NCBI RefSeq assembly: GCF_036884655.1
Contig: NC_088339.1
Coordinates: forward strand, 28,614,501 to 28,678,500
DNA length: 64,000 bases
Source of the DNA: Musa acuminata AAA Group
Taxonomy: Eukaryota; Streptophyta; Magnoliopsida; Zingiberales; Musaceae
Direction: 5' to 3'
Shown: piece by piece, positions 11,700 through 24,439 of the stretch
Layout: every line of letters starts with the position of its first letter
Position numbering within the stretch: position 1 is the first letter of the stretch
The notes under the pieces: model-generated
What the model was told of the DNA's origin: nothing
Databases searched by the model: none
The model's input: only the letters and a program-made list of their open reading frames with translations
Position numbers and translations under genes: made by a program

Positions 11700-14600
11700 A
11701 AGTCCCGGTTCATGTGGTACGGTTTGGTTGTCTTCGTTCGGTTCGCTGCAACGACTAAAACCAGTTTGCTTGATCCAATCAATCGCCGAATTGCCTTTGC
11801 TTGGACTCGAGTTCGACCGGTGATCAGAAATCTAGCGCGATTTTATCCACGACATACAACTAGTTCGGTATCGACCAGGTGGAGTTCCAGTGTCTCGATC
11901 CAGCCAGGACTCAGGAAAAGAGCCAATCCTTACTATGTCGACTAATTATATATTAACTCCTGTAATTAATTATTTTTAGAGTTTCGATATTTATAATTTT
12001 AAAAATTATATTAGGATCTTTATATTTATAAAAATCAAATATTAAGATCCTTATACATGATTAAAAAGATAATTTTATAGGATTAAAAATCAAGAAAGAG
12101 AAATTTTTTTTATTGAAATAACAAAGTTAAATGTTTCACTTTTATAAATATAGAGATCTTAATATAATTTTTTAAAATATAAAGATCATAATACTAAAAA
12201 TAACTAATTAAAAGGATAATATATAATTAATTCATACAAAACTCTCTTATGATGATTGAATCCATTAAAAATATTATATATATATATATATAATATTATG
12301 ATGATGAACAGTGATAATGGGTATTACTTTTGTAATGTACTTTGTAAAAATAACATTGTGCTCACTGTTTTTGTAAATAAATTAAGTTTTCTTCCATTAT
12401 TTAGATTGCATATAAGAAGCTTTAACACATACAACAAAGCTGAGATCCATTAAACTGGTACAGGATGTCTCATTAAAGAAAACTCTTATTAAGGTCTCCA
12501 ATTGAAGAGCTGTTGGTGGAGACCACTAAACAAGAATATCTGAGAAAAAAATAGATCAATTATAGCTGATGCAGAATGAGACTTGCACATCAGCTGAAGG
12601 AGAACACTAGGCTTACAGTCAAATGAATGTTTTCACATATGGAAGAACAGACCTTTATTTGACATCCTCACTGGACATTATAGAAAAGCTATTTACAACA
12701 ACAGCACATCAAATTGAACCATCTCCAGGCAGATAAGGAGTCTTAGAGATAACACAATCATATGAGAAAGGCTTGTGGCATAAGAAGAGTGCTTGTTTGA
12801 TGATGAACCATAAGTTCAGTTCTATCAGAACCGAGCCGATGAAGAAAGATCTTCTCCTACCTGTATGGTAATGGAGGGAAACTCAGCTTTGGATGGCATA
12901 AAGACCAAGGCCTTCTCTGAAGTGTAGTGGAACATCTGCTGCACAAAGCCTCTTGGATTCCCTGTGTTGGATGGATGAATCTGCAAATTGGCATCTCATT
13001 ATATTTTTGTTTTTTTCTTATTGAATACAACTGATCTTGGATTCATAGTTTCAAGCATTAAATGATGAAATTTTTGTATTCCCAAACACATCAAATGAAA
13101 TTCTACTAAATTGTTTAAGTCGATTGCAAAATTTCATCTCCGTGTGCATCCAAAGATGAAATTAGCAACATGCAATAAAGTAAGCGTTCTCTTTGGATAA
13201 TTTTTCAGTGTATGACTTTAGGAACTAGAATACCTGAATTCAAGAGGAACAATCTGCATTGCAGTCCCTATAAATTCCATTCTGGGAATGATCTGGAGTG
13301 TAATTGATCCTTCAGCTAGTGGTGCAAGATGAAGAGTGCTGTGGTACGAGATGAAGAGTGCTCCACAAGAAGTCTGCTAGAACCTGCTGCAGCATCCCAT
13401 ATAAATACATGGAAAATATTTATGCAGGTCAATCTGGAAGAAGAGGCAACTGCTGCCTCCTGCTTAGAGTCATTACTTTGTTTATGACAGCACCCACAGA
13501 CCAAAGGTTAAATTCTAGTGTGTTCAGCTCGTAAGTTGTTTGTAAGTAATATATGTTAATAGGTGGTTATGTATATTAAAGGGCAAGAGTGCAGAAATTA
13601 GTAATTACAAATTGCAAAAGCCAGTAAACTGGAGTGCTCTATGAGGGGATTTAGCCAAGCATCTATCAGCCTAAAGAATTCCATATATAATTGTCAATGT
13701 TTCTGATTGGCAAAAGTCTAAAAGTAAATGTTTGCTACAAATATCATATATGGTGCAGCAAGCAACTTTCCAATAGATGGATCAACCTTAATTTTTGTTC
13801 TTCATCATTGACTTTTGATGTTCGCATTCTACTTTGCAGCTGTTCTTAATTCATGTATGATTACTCCTAAACCAGATTGTAAATTCATTCACCTAAAAAG
13901 CTGAAAATTATGTTTACAAAATTGTATAGATCGAACATTACAACTCAAATTGTTCAACAACAATTTTTAACCAGCTTGCCAGTGTAGTTTAAGAAATTCA
14001 ACATCATCTGATGACAGAATTATGTGGAAATTTTGGAATTTTGATTGCATGAAATATAAGAAATGTACTCCAATTACTTTGTGTAATTTTCTGGAGCAAT
14101 TTAGTGGCTAAATATGTGGTCTGAAAAGTCAGTGGCAATTATTCATACCCAAACATATTCCATCTTAGGTCTTCAAATGGACTTCCACATGCTTAAAGAT
14201 GAACAACATTTCAATGATTATAACTTTATGTTGAGAAATTTTATTATATCACATGGAAAAGCTAGCTATTCTAGTTTCCTACCATATCAATGGCAATTTT
14301 CACCGAAAAACAAAATAACGAATGAGATGCATACCTTTGATCAATGCTGACCGGATCCATGTCATACAAAATATTTGCTAACTGCTCTCAACAGAGGGCC
14401 TTTCTCCCAAGCAGTTGCTTCTGCTCCTCATTTTAGTCAGTTGCCTTAATCATATATCACTACTTTTCAATGATTAAAGAAATCACTTCTCCATAGTCCA
14501 TTGGCAAAAACAGACTTGCCCTGCAAATCCTTCTAGAACAACAAGAAATGGAGTAAAGAGCTACTAAACATTCTTAACTCAAGCAAGAGATGGAAGAAAA

Positions 14601-15007
14601 GCTAACTCAAGAAACATATAAACAGCAAAGCGAACTAGACTGTGAGCTAACTAGTCCCAAGGACAACAGGCATTGATAATTTGCTTCTAGCTCTCACAGT
14701 TCCATCAACTTCAGAAGGACTATAGCTTTTTAGAAAAAGGCTACGTATATTGCATTGTTAACGCTACCACCATATGAAAAAGTTTCAATTGAAATAGACA
14801 AGCAATACAAAAGAAAAAGACTGAATTAAGTTCCACAAGCTGATGGACTAATTAATTTTGCATAAAGATACAAGAAAAGAAGTCCTCAGTGGTACAGACA
14901 GTGATATTTTGTACCTCAATAAATCTGTGTATAAATCAGACACAGCATGGATAAAACATGATGCTCTCAAGAGCTTGGAAAATCTCAGGATGCCAGAGTT
15001 CATCTGC
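11700..15007. other. Intergenic, QCR6 to GnTII
   Basis: AT-rich sequence with a TA run near 12270-12292 and no reading frame that resembles a protein family. The GnTII 3' UTR must begin at 15007 and run left. An open frame at 11712-11945 (plus) has no family resemblance and is treated as chance. Confidence 0.5.
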
Positions 15008-16288
15008 TTACACGACATGATACATGTAAGCAAAACTCAAACAAAGCTCTCGGTCCCTCCAATCACCCCAGCCTCCCCAACCCTTAAAACCTGCTTGGTA
15101 ACCACTCTGCTTCTTGATGATGTGCACCTGCCAATCCGGCTTTATGTTAAGAATTTTATCGATCTCGTCTAGCTGAAAGCTTGCTTTGCCATTGTCAATG
15201 CACGCGCCAATCTTCCCTTGCCCCTGATGCAGTCCGCATTTCCCAAAGTGGGCGGCACTTGTCCGGGGACCTCTCAGAGTGTAAACAGGGGCTCCAAACG
15301 AAGGGTAGACAGTAGCCCACATCGTAATGTCCCAGTTATACTCATCAAAGGAGCAGAACTCCTTCGCCTTAGCATGTATCTTTCTCCAAACAGTCCTGTT
15401 GAAGGCGTAACCCATATTGCCAATCTTCTCAGCTATCAGCATATCCGTCGCTTCTCCCTTAAAGTTCACATCAGACGGGGCCAAGTTGGTAGCGTAGCAC
15501 TCGGGGCATTTCGTGGGCTTTACTCCTACGAGCAGCTGAAGGTTCCGGTAAGCATTCGGGTAGATGTAATGGTCCTCCTCGATGAAAAGAATGTGACCGT
15601 CGAATCCCCTGGTCTCCTCCATCCCATCCCACACAGTGTTCATCATCCACCACCAGTGGTGCTTCAGCGACACTATCCTCGGCGACCGGTGGTTGCCGTA
15701 CTGGTCAGCCGTCCCGTTGCACTTCTTCGCAGCGGGGTCGTCCTTGTCGTGGCAATCGCCCAGGGAGACGCCCGGGAAGCTGTCGGGGAACAGGTGCGGC
15801 GAGTAGGGCGCAAAAATCTGCTTCACCTGGCAGAACCGGATGCCCCGGACGATGCCGTCCATCTCGGGGAAGTATCCATCGTGGCTCACGATCAGCAGCG
15901 TCTCGCCGATGCCCTCCACGCCGGCGAGGCTCCGGACGACCGCCCGGAGGTACCGGGGGCGGTTGTGGACGTAAAGGACAATCTTTGTATGGTCTTTGGC
16001 CAGGGTGGGGAAGAGATCCGTGTTCCTGGGGGGCAATCTGTTTCGCTGATCCAAGGAGACAGAGAGGAGGGTCTGCTTCGGCAGCTTGAGCTTGAAACTA
16101 GGATCCGCTAAAATAGTTGCAGGGTTTTCCAGGTTCGCGAAGGAGAAAGAGGAGGGACCGGCGACAGCTCGATTCTTAAGCATGAAGACCACGAACAGCA
16201 CGGAGGCGAGGACTACAAGGACCAAAGGGAGCACCCGCCGCAACGGCAGGGCGACTCTCGCCGTCCGAGATCTCTTGTAAAAGGCCAT
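15008..16288 (-). CDS. GnTII: Alpha-1,6-mannosyl-glycoprotein 2-beta-N-acetylglucosaminyltransferase (GnTII)
   Basis: Golgi type II membrane enzyme (GT16 family) that adds the second GlcNAc, in beta-1,2 linkage, to the alpha-1,6-mannose arm of N-glycans, after GnTI and mannosidase II. One intronless frame of 426 aa, about the length of the plant enzymes. It has a short basic cytosolic tail (1-18), a membrane anchor at about 19-37 (VLPLVLVVLASVLFVVFML), a stem, then the catalytic domain. Visible catalytic features are IVLYVHNRP (103-111), LLIVSHDGYF (131-140) and the metal-binding EEDH at 237-240 within ILFIEEDHYIYP, followed by conserved cysteines and a C-terminal GWGGWGDWRD. There is a possible N-glycosylation site NGT at 191-193. 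The start is the only ATG before the basic tail and anchor. No lesions were seen. Confidence 0.96.
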   Translation of the reverse strand: MAFYKRSRTARVALPLRRVLPLVLVVLASVLFVVFMLKNRAVAGPSSFSFANLENPATILADPSFKLKLPKQTLLSVSLDQRNRLPPRNTDLFPTLAKDHTKIVLYVHNRPRYLRAVVRSLAGVEGIGETLLIVSHDGYFPEMDGIVRGIRFCQVKQIFAPYSPHLFPDSFPGVSLGDCHDKDDPAAKKCNGTADQYGNHRSPRIVSLKHHWWWMMNTVWDGMEETRGFDGHILFIEEDHYIYPNAYRNLQLLVGVKPTKCPECYATNLAPSDVNFKGEATDMLIAEKIGNMGYAFNRTVWRKIHAKAKEFCSFDEYNWDITMWATVYPSFGAPVYTLRGPRTSAAHFGKCGLHQGQGKIGACIDNGKASFQLDEIDKILNIKPDWQVHIIKKQSGYQAGFKGWGGWGDWRDRELCLSFAYMYHVV

Positions 16289-18124
16289 GGATTGTGCAAT
16301 TCTCAGCCCCTAATCTCGCAAGAACACGTCAAAGAAGCGAAATCGAAGGAGGTAAAAGGAATCGAGAACTACAGCTGCGAGAATCTTGGGAACCCCGAGG
16401 TGGTGGATAAACCGGTGGAGCAAAGGGCTACATAGACCGAAGGGAGAAGCGAAGGAAGTCAACGCGGCGATGAATCGATGGAGAGGCGACCGAGCTGCGG
16501 AAAAGATCTCGGGAGGCGGCGGACGGAGGAGCTGCGGGCGACTTCCACGAAACCACACAAGGAGTAGGAGGAGCAAGTCCACGAGGAAGAACCCAACGGA
16601 CGGGTAGCGAAGAGCATTTGCTTTATTTCTACACTGTTCCCGAAACCGGACTACCGTCCATGTGTGATTACTTGGGAAGAAACGTGGGGCCCGCGATTTA
16701 TCCTTCTTTCCTTCGACAGAAGGACAGGTAGATTTCTGGGTGGTTGACGGAAGGTTGATACAAATTATTGTTCTTAGCAGTGCAAATTGAGCGGGACCCA
16801 CTCTATGCAGCTGTTTAATACATGCGTCAGACAGCATACAAACTGGACCTTCCCAATTATAACCTTCTTCGAACCAATTGAGCCCAATTCCAAGTTAATG
16901 GAACCTGCGGCACGTCCTCCCTACACGTGGAGGAGACCTTCCGGTGAAGGCAAATGGGCAGCTAAAGCAGCTATCTCCCTCCCCGTCACATTGAATCTGT
17001 TCACTTCACCTTCTGTTCCTGCTGCAAGAATCACGATCAGTCCCGTATTGGTGCAGAAACATGCATTCACGAGGCACACAGCAGGAGGAGGAAGTAGACT
17101 GCTCTGGTTCGTCGACTAAGGATCGAAGTTGATTCATAATAAATTATTAGTAACCCTATGAAGGCGAGTCAGGAGACACTAGTTTTCACGACGAAGTGCT
17201 TGCACGCCTCTCACTTTTCATACATTGTTGCCCACGTCAAGAGCCACGCCAGCCTTGTTTGCCCTGTCTACTCCTCCTCCTGGTGCTCTTCACTCTCCAT
17301 CGCTGAGAAGATGGTGCACTCGTTGTCAAGCAAGGGGCAACAGGAGAGACGGAGAATTGAAAAATGAATAGGAGAACTACCAACGACGGCAACCGAAACA
17401 CTAGCAAAGGTGGGGAACAATGGTTGGGAGAGAAAAGAATTGTTGCCACCACTGTCGTTGCTGCTAAGGTCTATGATGATGACGAGCCACTATTGTTTGT
17501 GTCAAAGCCCAACCAGGGAGGGAGTATGTAGTTCAATCCTATACCAGAAGCAACCAATGAGGACAAGGACGAGGAAGCTTACGACGATGAGGAGATGAAG
17601 GACGTGAAATGATATGACGAGTTCTATAGGCTCATTGCGGACCCTAGCACTCAATCTACTAGCTGCATTGATGGAGGAGTCCTTCATTGACCGACACTAA
17701 GGTCTAGGGTTGGTGGCGTCCTTGTGAGTATGATGTCGTAGGCAACCCTACTCTTAGAATAGTGGAGGCACCAAAGCTATGTGGTGGCTCTCAATGTGAT
17801 AGCACTACCAATAGGATCCTTCGCCCTTTCCATGCCCTGATTGATCTAGTGACAATACTGGACGTGAACCAAGGTATGATTGGGGAGAAGCTCCAAATGC
17901 TAAAGCGCGCAATACGACTAGTGATTTTTTCTTTGGGCTCGAGGGACTAACTCTCTATTGCAAGTGGCTCCTCCCTTTATAAGGATGTCAAGGTAAGACC
18001 ATCGCCCGTCAAATCGTGAAAAGACTTGTTATAAAATAAATTAAAGTTGAGAAGGGTTTATTTTAAACATAAATAAATCACTTAAGAAACTAATGACAAA
18101 AACCACGAGCTAAAATGAGCCTTA

Positions 18125-18159
<35 letters not shown>

Positions 18160-18321
18160 TAGAAAATAACGCGGCGTTGCTTTTGTACCGCATCACCATG
18201 AAACAAAATAACCGGTATATAATAATAAATATATCGCCCGAAAAAGATATAAATAAAGTCATAAACTAAACCGAAACAACGAATACATAACAGAAGTCGA
18301 AAGAAACGGTGCAATCACGCC
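16289..18321. other. Divergent intergenic region between GnTII and SAP
   Basis: Two genes face away from each other across ~2.1 kb, so both promoters lie here. The GC-rich 16289-16620 is the likely GnTII leader. At 17370-17950 there is a stretch of short frames (AKVYDDDEPLLFVSKPNQGG, then FNPIPEATNEDKDEEAYDDE, then an open 62-codon frame from 17762) that may be a decayed coding fragment; its family was not recognised. A TA microsatellite occupies 18127-18160. Confidence 0.45.
18127..18160. repeat. TA microsatellite
   Basis: About 16 uninterrupted AT units, upstream of the SAP promoter. Confidence 0.85.
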
Positions 18322-18328
18322 TATAAAA
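18322..18328 (+). promoter_or_regulatory. TATA box of SAP
   Basis: TATAAAA, 100 bp before the predicted ATG at 18428. It predicts transcription starting near 18350-18360 and a 5' UTR of about 70 nt. It is assigned by sequence and position only. Confidence 0.55.
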
Positions 18329-18427
18329 CGCTACGTTTTGTGCGCCATCCTCTCCGTCCCCCCGCTGTCCGCCTTCTCGTGCGCTCCTCTTCTCCCTGTC
18401 CTAAAACTTGTCCTTCGGGTGGCTCTT

Positions 18428-20498
18428 ATGCCAATGTCGACGTCGCCACCGAGTCTGCTGGGAGGTGACGGAAGCGACGGAGAGGTCGGAGAGGAAGCCG
18501 TGAGCCTCGGCAGCCGCCGCACTGGCGACACCTCGCTGTCGCTGCCGAGGCCCGCTGACGTGGTCTGGCCGGAACACTTCGTCGAGGCCGTCGCCGCCCA
18601 GGTCGCCGTCGACGCGGCGAGCTCAGCTGGGCCGTTGGCCGCCGCTCCTGCTGTTGTCGCTGTGTTCCAGGTTCTTTCTTCCTCTTCTTCTTCTTCTATA
18701 TGAGCACACCGAGTTTTCTTTGCTACTGTTCTTTCCAGTTACACTAGGTTTTGTTTTCGGCCTTCAATTTTCTTGCTTTCTGTTGATGTTGAAATGATTT
18801 TGTAGCAATGAAACCCTGAGAAATAGACTGCAGAAAGTAAAAGTATTGGGAGAACAAACTTACTGTTCTATAGTTGCAGCGGAAACTTATATTGCGTGAC
18901 ACTCATTCCACTCCTCTGCTGGTTCTCCATCTTTTCGCTTTCTCTTCTCGTCTCTTTTGTTCGCTTTCCCATCTGTTTCTGACGAGGTTTCGTTCGGAGC
19001 CTCGTGACAGTGGTGGGCGGTGTATGGTGGCATTCCGTTCTTTCGACGCTTGCTTCATACTGTGCTTCACCTCGACCCATTACCATCGCTGCTACTTTGT
19101 TTACTTACGTTAAGCCGCCGGCTCAGCCGTCGCAGAAAGAACCCCTCGGCAGAGTCGCAGAGGGGGACGCAGGTGCCCTCAGTATTTGAACCCGCCTGCC
19201 CTCTCGTATATAACTCCTCTGTAGATAAATATTTTGATTTGGATCACTGCGAATCCTAGAATCTTAAATTGTTAGAACAAAACGAGTATGTTTATGAGCT
19301 CTAACATCTCGTAAAATTAAAATTAAAGAACATTGCATAAATATGAATGGATTAAAAATCATATCTTGCCTTGATATCATCTTCCCTTTTTTTTTATCAA
19401 AATTATTTCATCTGTGAACTCATAGACGAGATATAATGAACGTATTCTTAAATATGGACTGTAGCCGCGATCTGTCCCCCACGCTGGCACTACCCACTAT
19501 TAATCAGACAACAAGGATTGAGACCCCCACCCCCATTTGGAGGCCGTCAACACATCAGCTCGCCATCTTTTTTCTTCCTTGCCGAAGAACAAGGTGGCCG
19601 ACTCCACAGTGTTCACTTTAAGGGATCAGAAAGATGGCTATGCGGCTGTATCTTTGCCCCACCCCAAGAAAAAGGACCTAAAGAGTACTTTATTCTTGTA
19701 TTGGAATTGATAAATATTTAAAATTTTTAGAATCGATGTCTCAGGAAAACAAGGAATGAGTCCTAATGGAGAAATTTTTTTATTATTATTAGGGTTTGAT
19801 TTTTTTTTTGTAAATATCCTACATATATCTGGGTTTTTATGGGAAAGAAAAAGCTGTGATGTTTTAGTGGGAGGAGAGTTGTAATTTGGATTTAGATGCT
19901 CATGAGTTTCTTTCTGGAGCATGTAGAGATGGTGAGAGAAAATATGAATAACTCTAGAGTATGTAGAGAAAATTTCTAGAGTAAATCCTTCGAGACTTAC
20001 ATGAAAGGGTGTGTATGAGACTTTGAGGATATCTCAAGCTAGAGGACGTAAAAGGGCCTTAGCTTTGATTGTGAAATCATGTTAAATATACGTCAACTTT
20101 CTGAACATTGTTTTGATTTTCGAGTTTCTCCTCTCCATCCAACACCTTGTTATCTGTATCCATGTTTCAATCTCGTTCTTAGAACCTATATGTGCGTTCT
20201 AAGATCGTCACTTTTCAACGGGAAAGAATATGCTTTCTTCCGCTTATCGTGCTCTTTTGCCTGGGAAAAATATAATCGACCATTACCTTATCTTCCTCTT
20301 ACGTTTATTTGATGGCCGCTACGTTTATTGCGGTCAGACACTCTTACATGGATGTCAAACGCTCTTATTAGAACCGTTCTGCCAAAGCTTGTTCACTGCC
20401 TGCAGTGGCCATTGCCGACGAGGCTTGTCGTTTGCTTTTTGTTGATAGGATGTAGGATGTAAGAACATAGCCAAGACGAAATCAGAATCAGAGTACTC

Positions 20499-20569
<71 letters not shown>

Positions 20570-23442
20570 TTAATGAAAAGATGTCAATGAAATGACAGCT
20601 TCTCGATTGCACGTCGCTCGCCCCTTCACCTGCAGTACAGTTTGCGGCCTTCGGTGGTGCCTGCGCCACCAAGGACGAACTTTTGGGTGGCTCTTACATG
20701 CGCGGTACAGCCACTATTTATGGACGGGCGGCACTCTCGCTGACCCATTGCAGCACCCGATCAGGGATATAACCGCCTTCTCTTCAAACGACGACATCAT
20801 GGGACCTTCCAACGTTGGAAGACGTACCTCATGCCATGGAATGGTTTATAGGTGACAGAGAGAAAGGCAAGTGCTGCGCTTTGTGGTCTCGGCTTCCATA
20901 GAACTAAGCGGGTAAGCAGCTGGAGCCGCTCGTATGTTCTCCATAGACTTCATTTCCGATGCGTTGTTTTCTTTGCTTTTGACTTGTGACTCTGGCCTTC
21001 CCTTTTCTGCTGTACGAAGAAGGGTTTTAAAGCTGCTGCTGTCTCTGCTAGCTCTCGATCGACATTAAACTATGAGCTTCATTTTCTGACCAAGTATGGA
21101 GTGGAAAGAGAGAGTCTGCTGGTCTAATGGGCATACTGCTTAGCCAAGTGAGGCTCAGCATCACTCGAACGGGGCATAAAAGTACACTGCAAAAGCCGCA
21201 CGCTCTTTATTATCCATTTGTGTTGTCTTTAAGTTGCATATGGATGGAAATTTTCTTTGGATCATCATGACTCTCATTCTGAAGCATCCATACCTGAAAT
21301 TTTCCACCTCTCTCAGATATCATAGTTTAGCGTGACGGAAATGTGATACGTCTACATGCCAAGTTAGTGTAACTTACTTTAGTGTGTGTGTTAATTGAAT
21401 TTTCTTCCACAACTTAGAACATGTACGTAGTAAAGCTTGTTTAATTTCACAATATTCATCTTGCTTGTGCATCAAATTGCCTTTCAACTCAAGCTTACAA
21501 CTTTCACTCCATTTTGCAATAATATTTTGTCAAGTGTTTTGAAATACGTATGCCAATTCGGTGGCATTTTCTGATGGCTTGGTTTTTAGCTTATGCCATA
21601 ATTTCTTCGATAGGTAAAGATTGATGGAATAATTGATCGATTAACTTTCTTGAAATTTAAATTATTTATCAAAATATTTTATTTAAAATTAATAATAATA
21701 CATTCATCAGATCTTTATAATTTCATATCCTGATCCAAATAGTTGAACAGAAGGATGAGAAAGGTACTTTTGAGTTTTAGTTCAAAGTACATATCTACTA
21801 AATGCTCGTACAGCATCGGCTCTTCTTTTCATCCAAGAAAAGAAATTGGAAAAGAAGGATTAGAAAGGTACAGTAAGTTTTAGTCTCGCAGCATTGTAGA
21901 TTAAGTAAGAAAAGCAAAGCTACTCAATAGACGGTTTTCTCTTGTTGAGTGTTCAAAATTTGTAGCCATACAATTCATGCGGTTTGTAAATCTGCAGTCA
22001 TTTACACCATGAATCTCTGATTTACTCTGCAAGCTAAGGAATCAATGGAAGCAAAGCTCCAGTAAGATTGGGTCAGCAAAGATCTACTTTTCTTCTAACG
22101 CCTGGTCTTCACTGCAGGGTTTCTGGAATTTGCATCGATGCTAAGGCGGAGCTCTCTTGCATGTTCACTTTTACTGATTTCTTTTCAGTTCCGAAGAAAC
22201 TTGAATTGATTCTAAGTTTTGCATTGAATGCACATCAATAAGCTCTCAGTTATTGCAGCTTCTACGATTGCACCATATATGAGACTCAGTATATGGGGAA
22301 ATGACTGGCAGGTCTGCTCGACGTGGAGAGCCGCTTCCCGTTCGGAGCTCCTGTGGCACGATCTCACCCGTCGCGTCTGGACCAATCGGGATCGCTCGCC
22401 CCCGTCGTGGCGCGATGAGTTCGTCCGCCTCCACCGCACTGCCGCCAACTTCCGTGCCCGCCGCTATGCCTACTCTCACCTGCTGCCATCGTCCCCTGTC
22501 GCCCTCTCCTGCCGCCGCCTTGCCCTCTCGGATGACCACCTCGCCGCCGGCTTCCTCAACGGTTCGGTTTGCCTGTTCGATCTCCCAGCTGGACAGCTGC
22601 TCGCCACCTACTGGCCCAACCCTCACCTCGACCGCCTCGGTCGCTTCTCCCGGGCCATCTCAGGCATCGTCCTCGCCGAACCCGACGAACGCCTCGCCTT
22701 CGCTTCCCTGGATGGAGACGTCCATGTGGTGAGACTCAGCATCGCTGGCTCCGTCCAACGGGCCCATGTCGGGAACCTTATGGAGGATGGAACGCTGGTC
22801 GACTTCACCGGAAACGGTCGGTGGTGGGTGGGCTTGTTCGCAGGCGTTCCCGGCCGGTCCTGGCGCGTCTGGGACGCCGCCACCGAGCAGCTGGTCTACG
22901 TGGGTGGCACCTTGACGGACCCCGACGCAGTCTTGGGATGGCACATGCTCATTGACTTGTCCAGTCCGGTGGTCGGCCGCGTGAGGATCGTGGAGCCAGG
23001 GTTTGCGGTCGGATTCACCGATTCAAGCATGGAGGTCGTGGATCTCAATGACACTGGATCAATGGTAATCCGGCTTGAGCTCCCGCACGGCGCAGTCGTG
23101 GACTCAGTGGACGCATGCGAGGACCGGGTTATCGTAGTGGACTCGCGGGGCCTGGCCATGGTGCACTGGGTGCCTGCACTGCAGGAGATATGCAGGTTTA
23201 GCACGTTGAGGAGGGCGGAGGACCAGCATGAGCTGGGGGAGATGAGCGTGTGCATGAACAGGAATTATGCAGTGGTGCGCTCTGCCGATCGAGTCCGGGT
23301 GTGGGATGCGACGACCGGCGAGTACTTGTACAGATTCAGGGAGCGGATAGGAGAGGCGCTCGTGGTGGCTGCCAGTGACCGCTACGTCGCCGCTTGGGCC
23401 ACCGATACCGGGTTGCACCTGTGGGATTTTGGAGACATGTAA
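18428..23442 (+). CDS. SAP: STERILE APETALA (SAP)-type F-box/WD-repeat protein, 2 exons
   Basis: Plant-specific regulator of flower and organ growth; the Arabidopsis protein acts as the F-box subunit of an SCF ubiquitin ligase that degrades PEAPOD-type repressors. Exon 1, 18428-18670 (81 aa), carries VWPEHFVEAVAAQVAVDAAS...AAAPAVVAVFQ. Exon 2, 22312-23442 (376 aa), continues VCSTWRAASRSELLWHDLTRRVW. Together they form the F-box-like helix block. Donor TTCCAG|GTTCTT and acceptor GGCAG|GTCTGC are phase 0. The product is 457 aa against about 446 in Arabidopsis. The C-terminal part has degenerate WD blades (DDHLAAGFLNGSVCLFDL, DRVRVWDATTGEYLYRF, DTGLHLWDFGDM). ATG 18434 is an alternative start two codons later. 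Exon 2 alone has an upstream in-frame start, but that would lose half of the F-box. Confidence 0.92.
18671..22311 (+). other. Large SAP intron (3.6 kb)
   Basis: Intron between the two SAP exons. It contains a GA microsatellite at about 20501-20567 and otherwise AT-rich sequence. Short open frames inside (20355-20672 and 20592-20855, for example) show no family resemblance. No transposon ends were found. Confidence 0.75.
20501..20567. repeat. GA microsatellite
   Basis: About 33 uninterrupted GA units inside the SAP intron. Confidence 0.9.
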
Positions 23443-23717
23443 GTAGAAGAGAGCAAGCGGTCGAGTGTCTACAGAAGTAGATAGAACTGGCTGTCGGTGA
23501 TGGTTATGTTGTTTGCTTGGGATTGAGAGACCAGATGATATGAATGCATGATTGATTATTTCGCATATAAACAAGAAGAAGTTGCTGACGGATGCAGGAG
23601 TGCAGGCGGAGGGTTAGCATTCGGAAGAAAAAACAGGGAAGGGGAAGCGAAGAAGGTTTGGTTTTATGTCATCGATGATTAGGGTTTTATGTCATCGATG
23701 ATTAGGGTTTGGTTTTA

Positions 23718-24029
23718 TGTAATCTTGATGATATCGGAACAAGGCCGCATCTCCCGTTGCTCTTAGGTTCACATTGGACATGGATAAAAACATAAATTAA
23801 AGGTATATTATTATTATTATTATTATCTTATGGTTAAGCATTTTTGAACTAATGATTTAGAGTTTTTATTAAGTAAAATAGAACATAAATTAAAGAGTTT
23901 TTATTAAGTATTTTGAGTAAAGTATTACGGAAAAAGACACTTTCCCTCTCGATATCTTCACCTTAATCTTTTGTAATTATAATAGAATAATCAAACACAC
24001 ATGGACTACAACTTGGGAATCATATGATC
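23718..24029. repeat. Shared downstream flank of the gene array (copy at defensin-like A)
   Basis: Begins near AATCTTGATGATATCGGAAC and ends at GAATCATATGATC. The same block follows expansin A (27371-27688), expansin B (about 41230-41545) and, in part, defensin-like B (about 53547-53830). It includes the duplicated phrase AAACATAAATTAAA and GTTTTTATTAAGTATTTTGAG. It must hold the 3' end of the transcripts of these minus-strand genes. Confidence 0.85.
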
Positions 24030-24059
24030 CAGTTTACATCTCTCGGGAGCAGTGATGTA

Positions 24060-24386
24060 TCAACAGTAGCAATGACAGTAGTGTAATCCGGCGCGAACAT
24101 TGCATTCTCCTCCCCGGCAGTCTGACATGCACCAAGTGTTGCAGGCGTCGTTGTCAGCGGCTCCCAAGCAATGCTCGGTACCATTCCATTTATGGTGATC
24201 CTTACAGCATAGATCCTGCGCAGTAGAATAATCTTGCATCCAATGCAAAAACCACATCAGTGTCTGCAAGTCTTGTATTCAATGTAACAAGGAAAAAAAA
24301 ATACAGACTCAAAAGAATAACATCTTACTGGAAGCAGCGATCAGCAAACATAGGATGAGAAGGGAAGCCACTCCAGCACGAGACAT
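24060..24386 (-). CDS. Defensin-like (DEFL/LCR) secreted cysteine-rich peptide, copy A
   Basis: Predicted secreted peptide of the plant defensin-like family; its target cannot be told from sequence. Exon 1, 24386-24329, encodes a signal peptide (MSRAGVASLLILCLLIAAS). Exon 2, 24232-24060, encodes the mature part, ending LHYCHCYC. Ten cysteines occur in the order CC, C, CxxxC, xxxC, GGEC, CxCxC, the pattern of DEFL peptides of the CCKxH...CHCYC type. The donor is TCCA|GTAAGA and the acceptor TGCAAG|ATTATT; this phase-1 join restores the frame and gives 76 aa. Other upstream AGs (TTGCAG, GCGCAG) would not keep the frame, so the exact join is inferred. Copy B at 53858-54183 differs by one residue in the signal peptide. 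Confidence 0.8.
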
Positions 24387-24439
24387 GGTTGATTGTATGA
24401 TGGTAATAATAATGCGTTGCTTTGACTTAGCTCACTCCG

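Noticed and set aside
11712..11945. 77-codon plus-strand frame upstream of QCR6
   Set aside because: No family resemblance, no splice or promoter context, and of a length expected by chance.
15218..16111. 297-codon frame on the plus strand
   Set aside because: It lies antisense to GnTII, whose GC-rich codons keep the opposite strand open. It has no family resemblance.
22228..22311. In-frame ATG start for SAP at 22228
   Set aside because: The 28 residues before the acceptor at 22311 do not fit the family, while exon 1 at 18428-18670 supplies the missing half of the F-box in phase.
22246..23574. Several frames antisense to or overlapping SAP exon 2
   Set aside because: Shadows of the GC-rich SAP coding sequence; SAP itself matches its family throughout.
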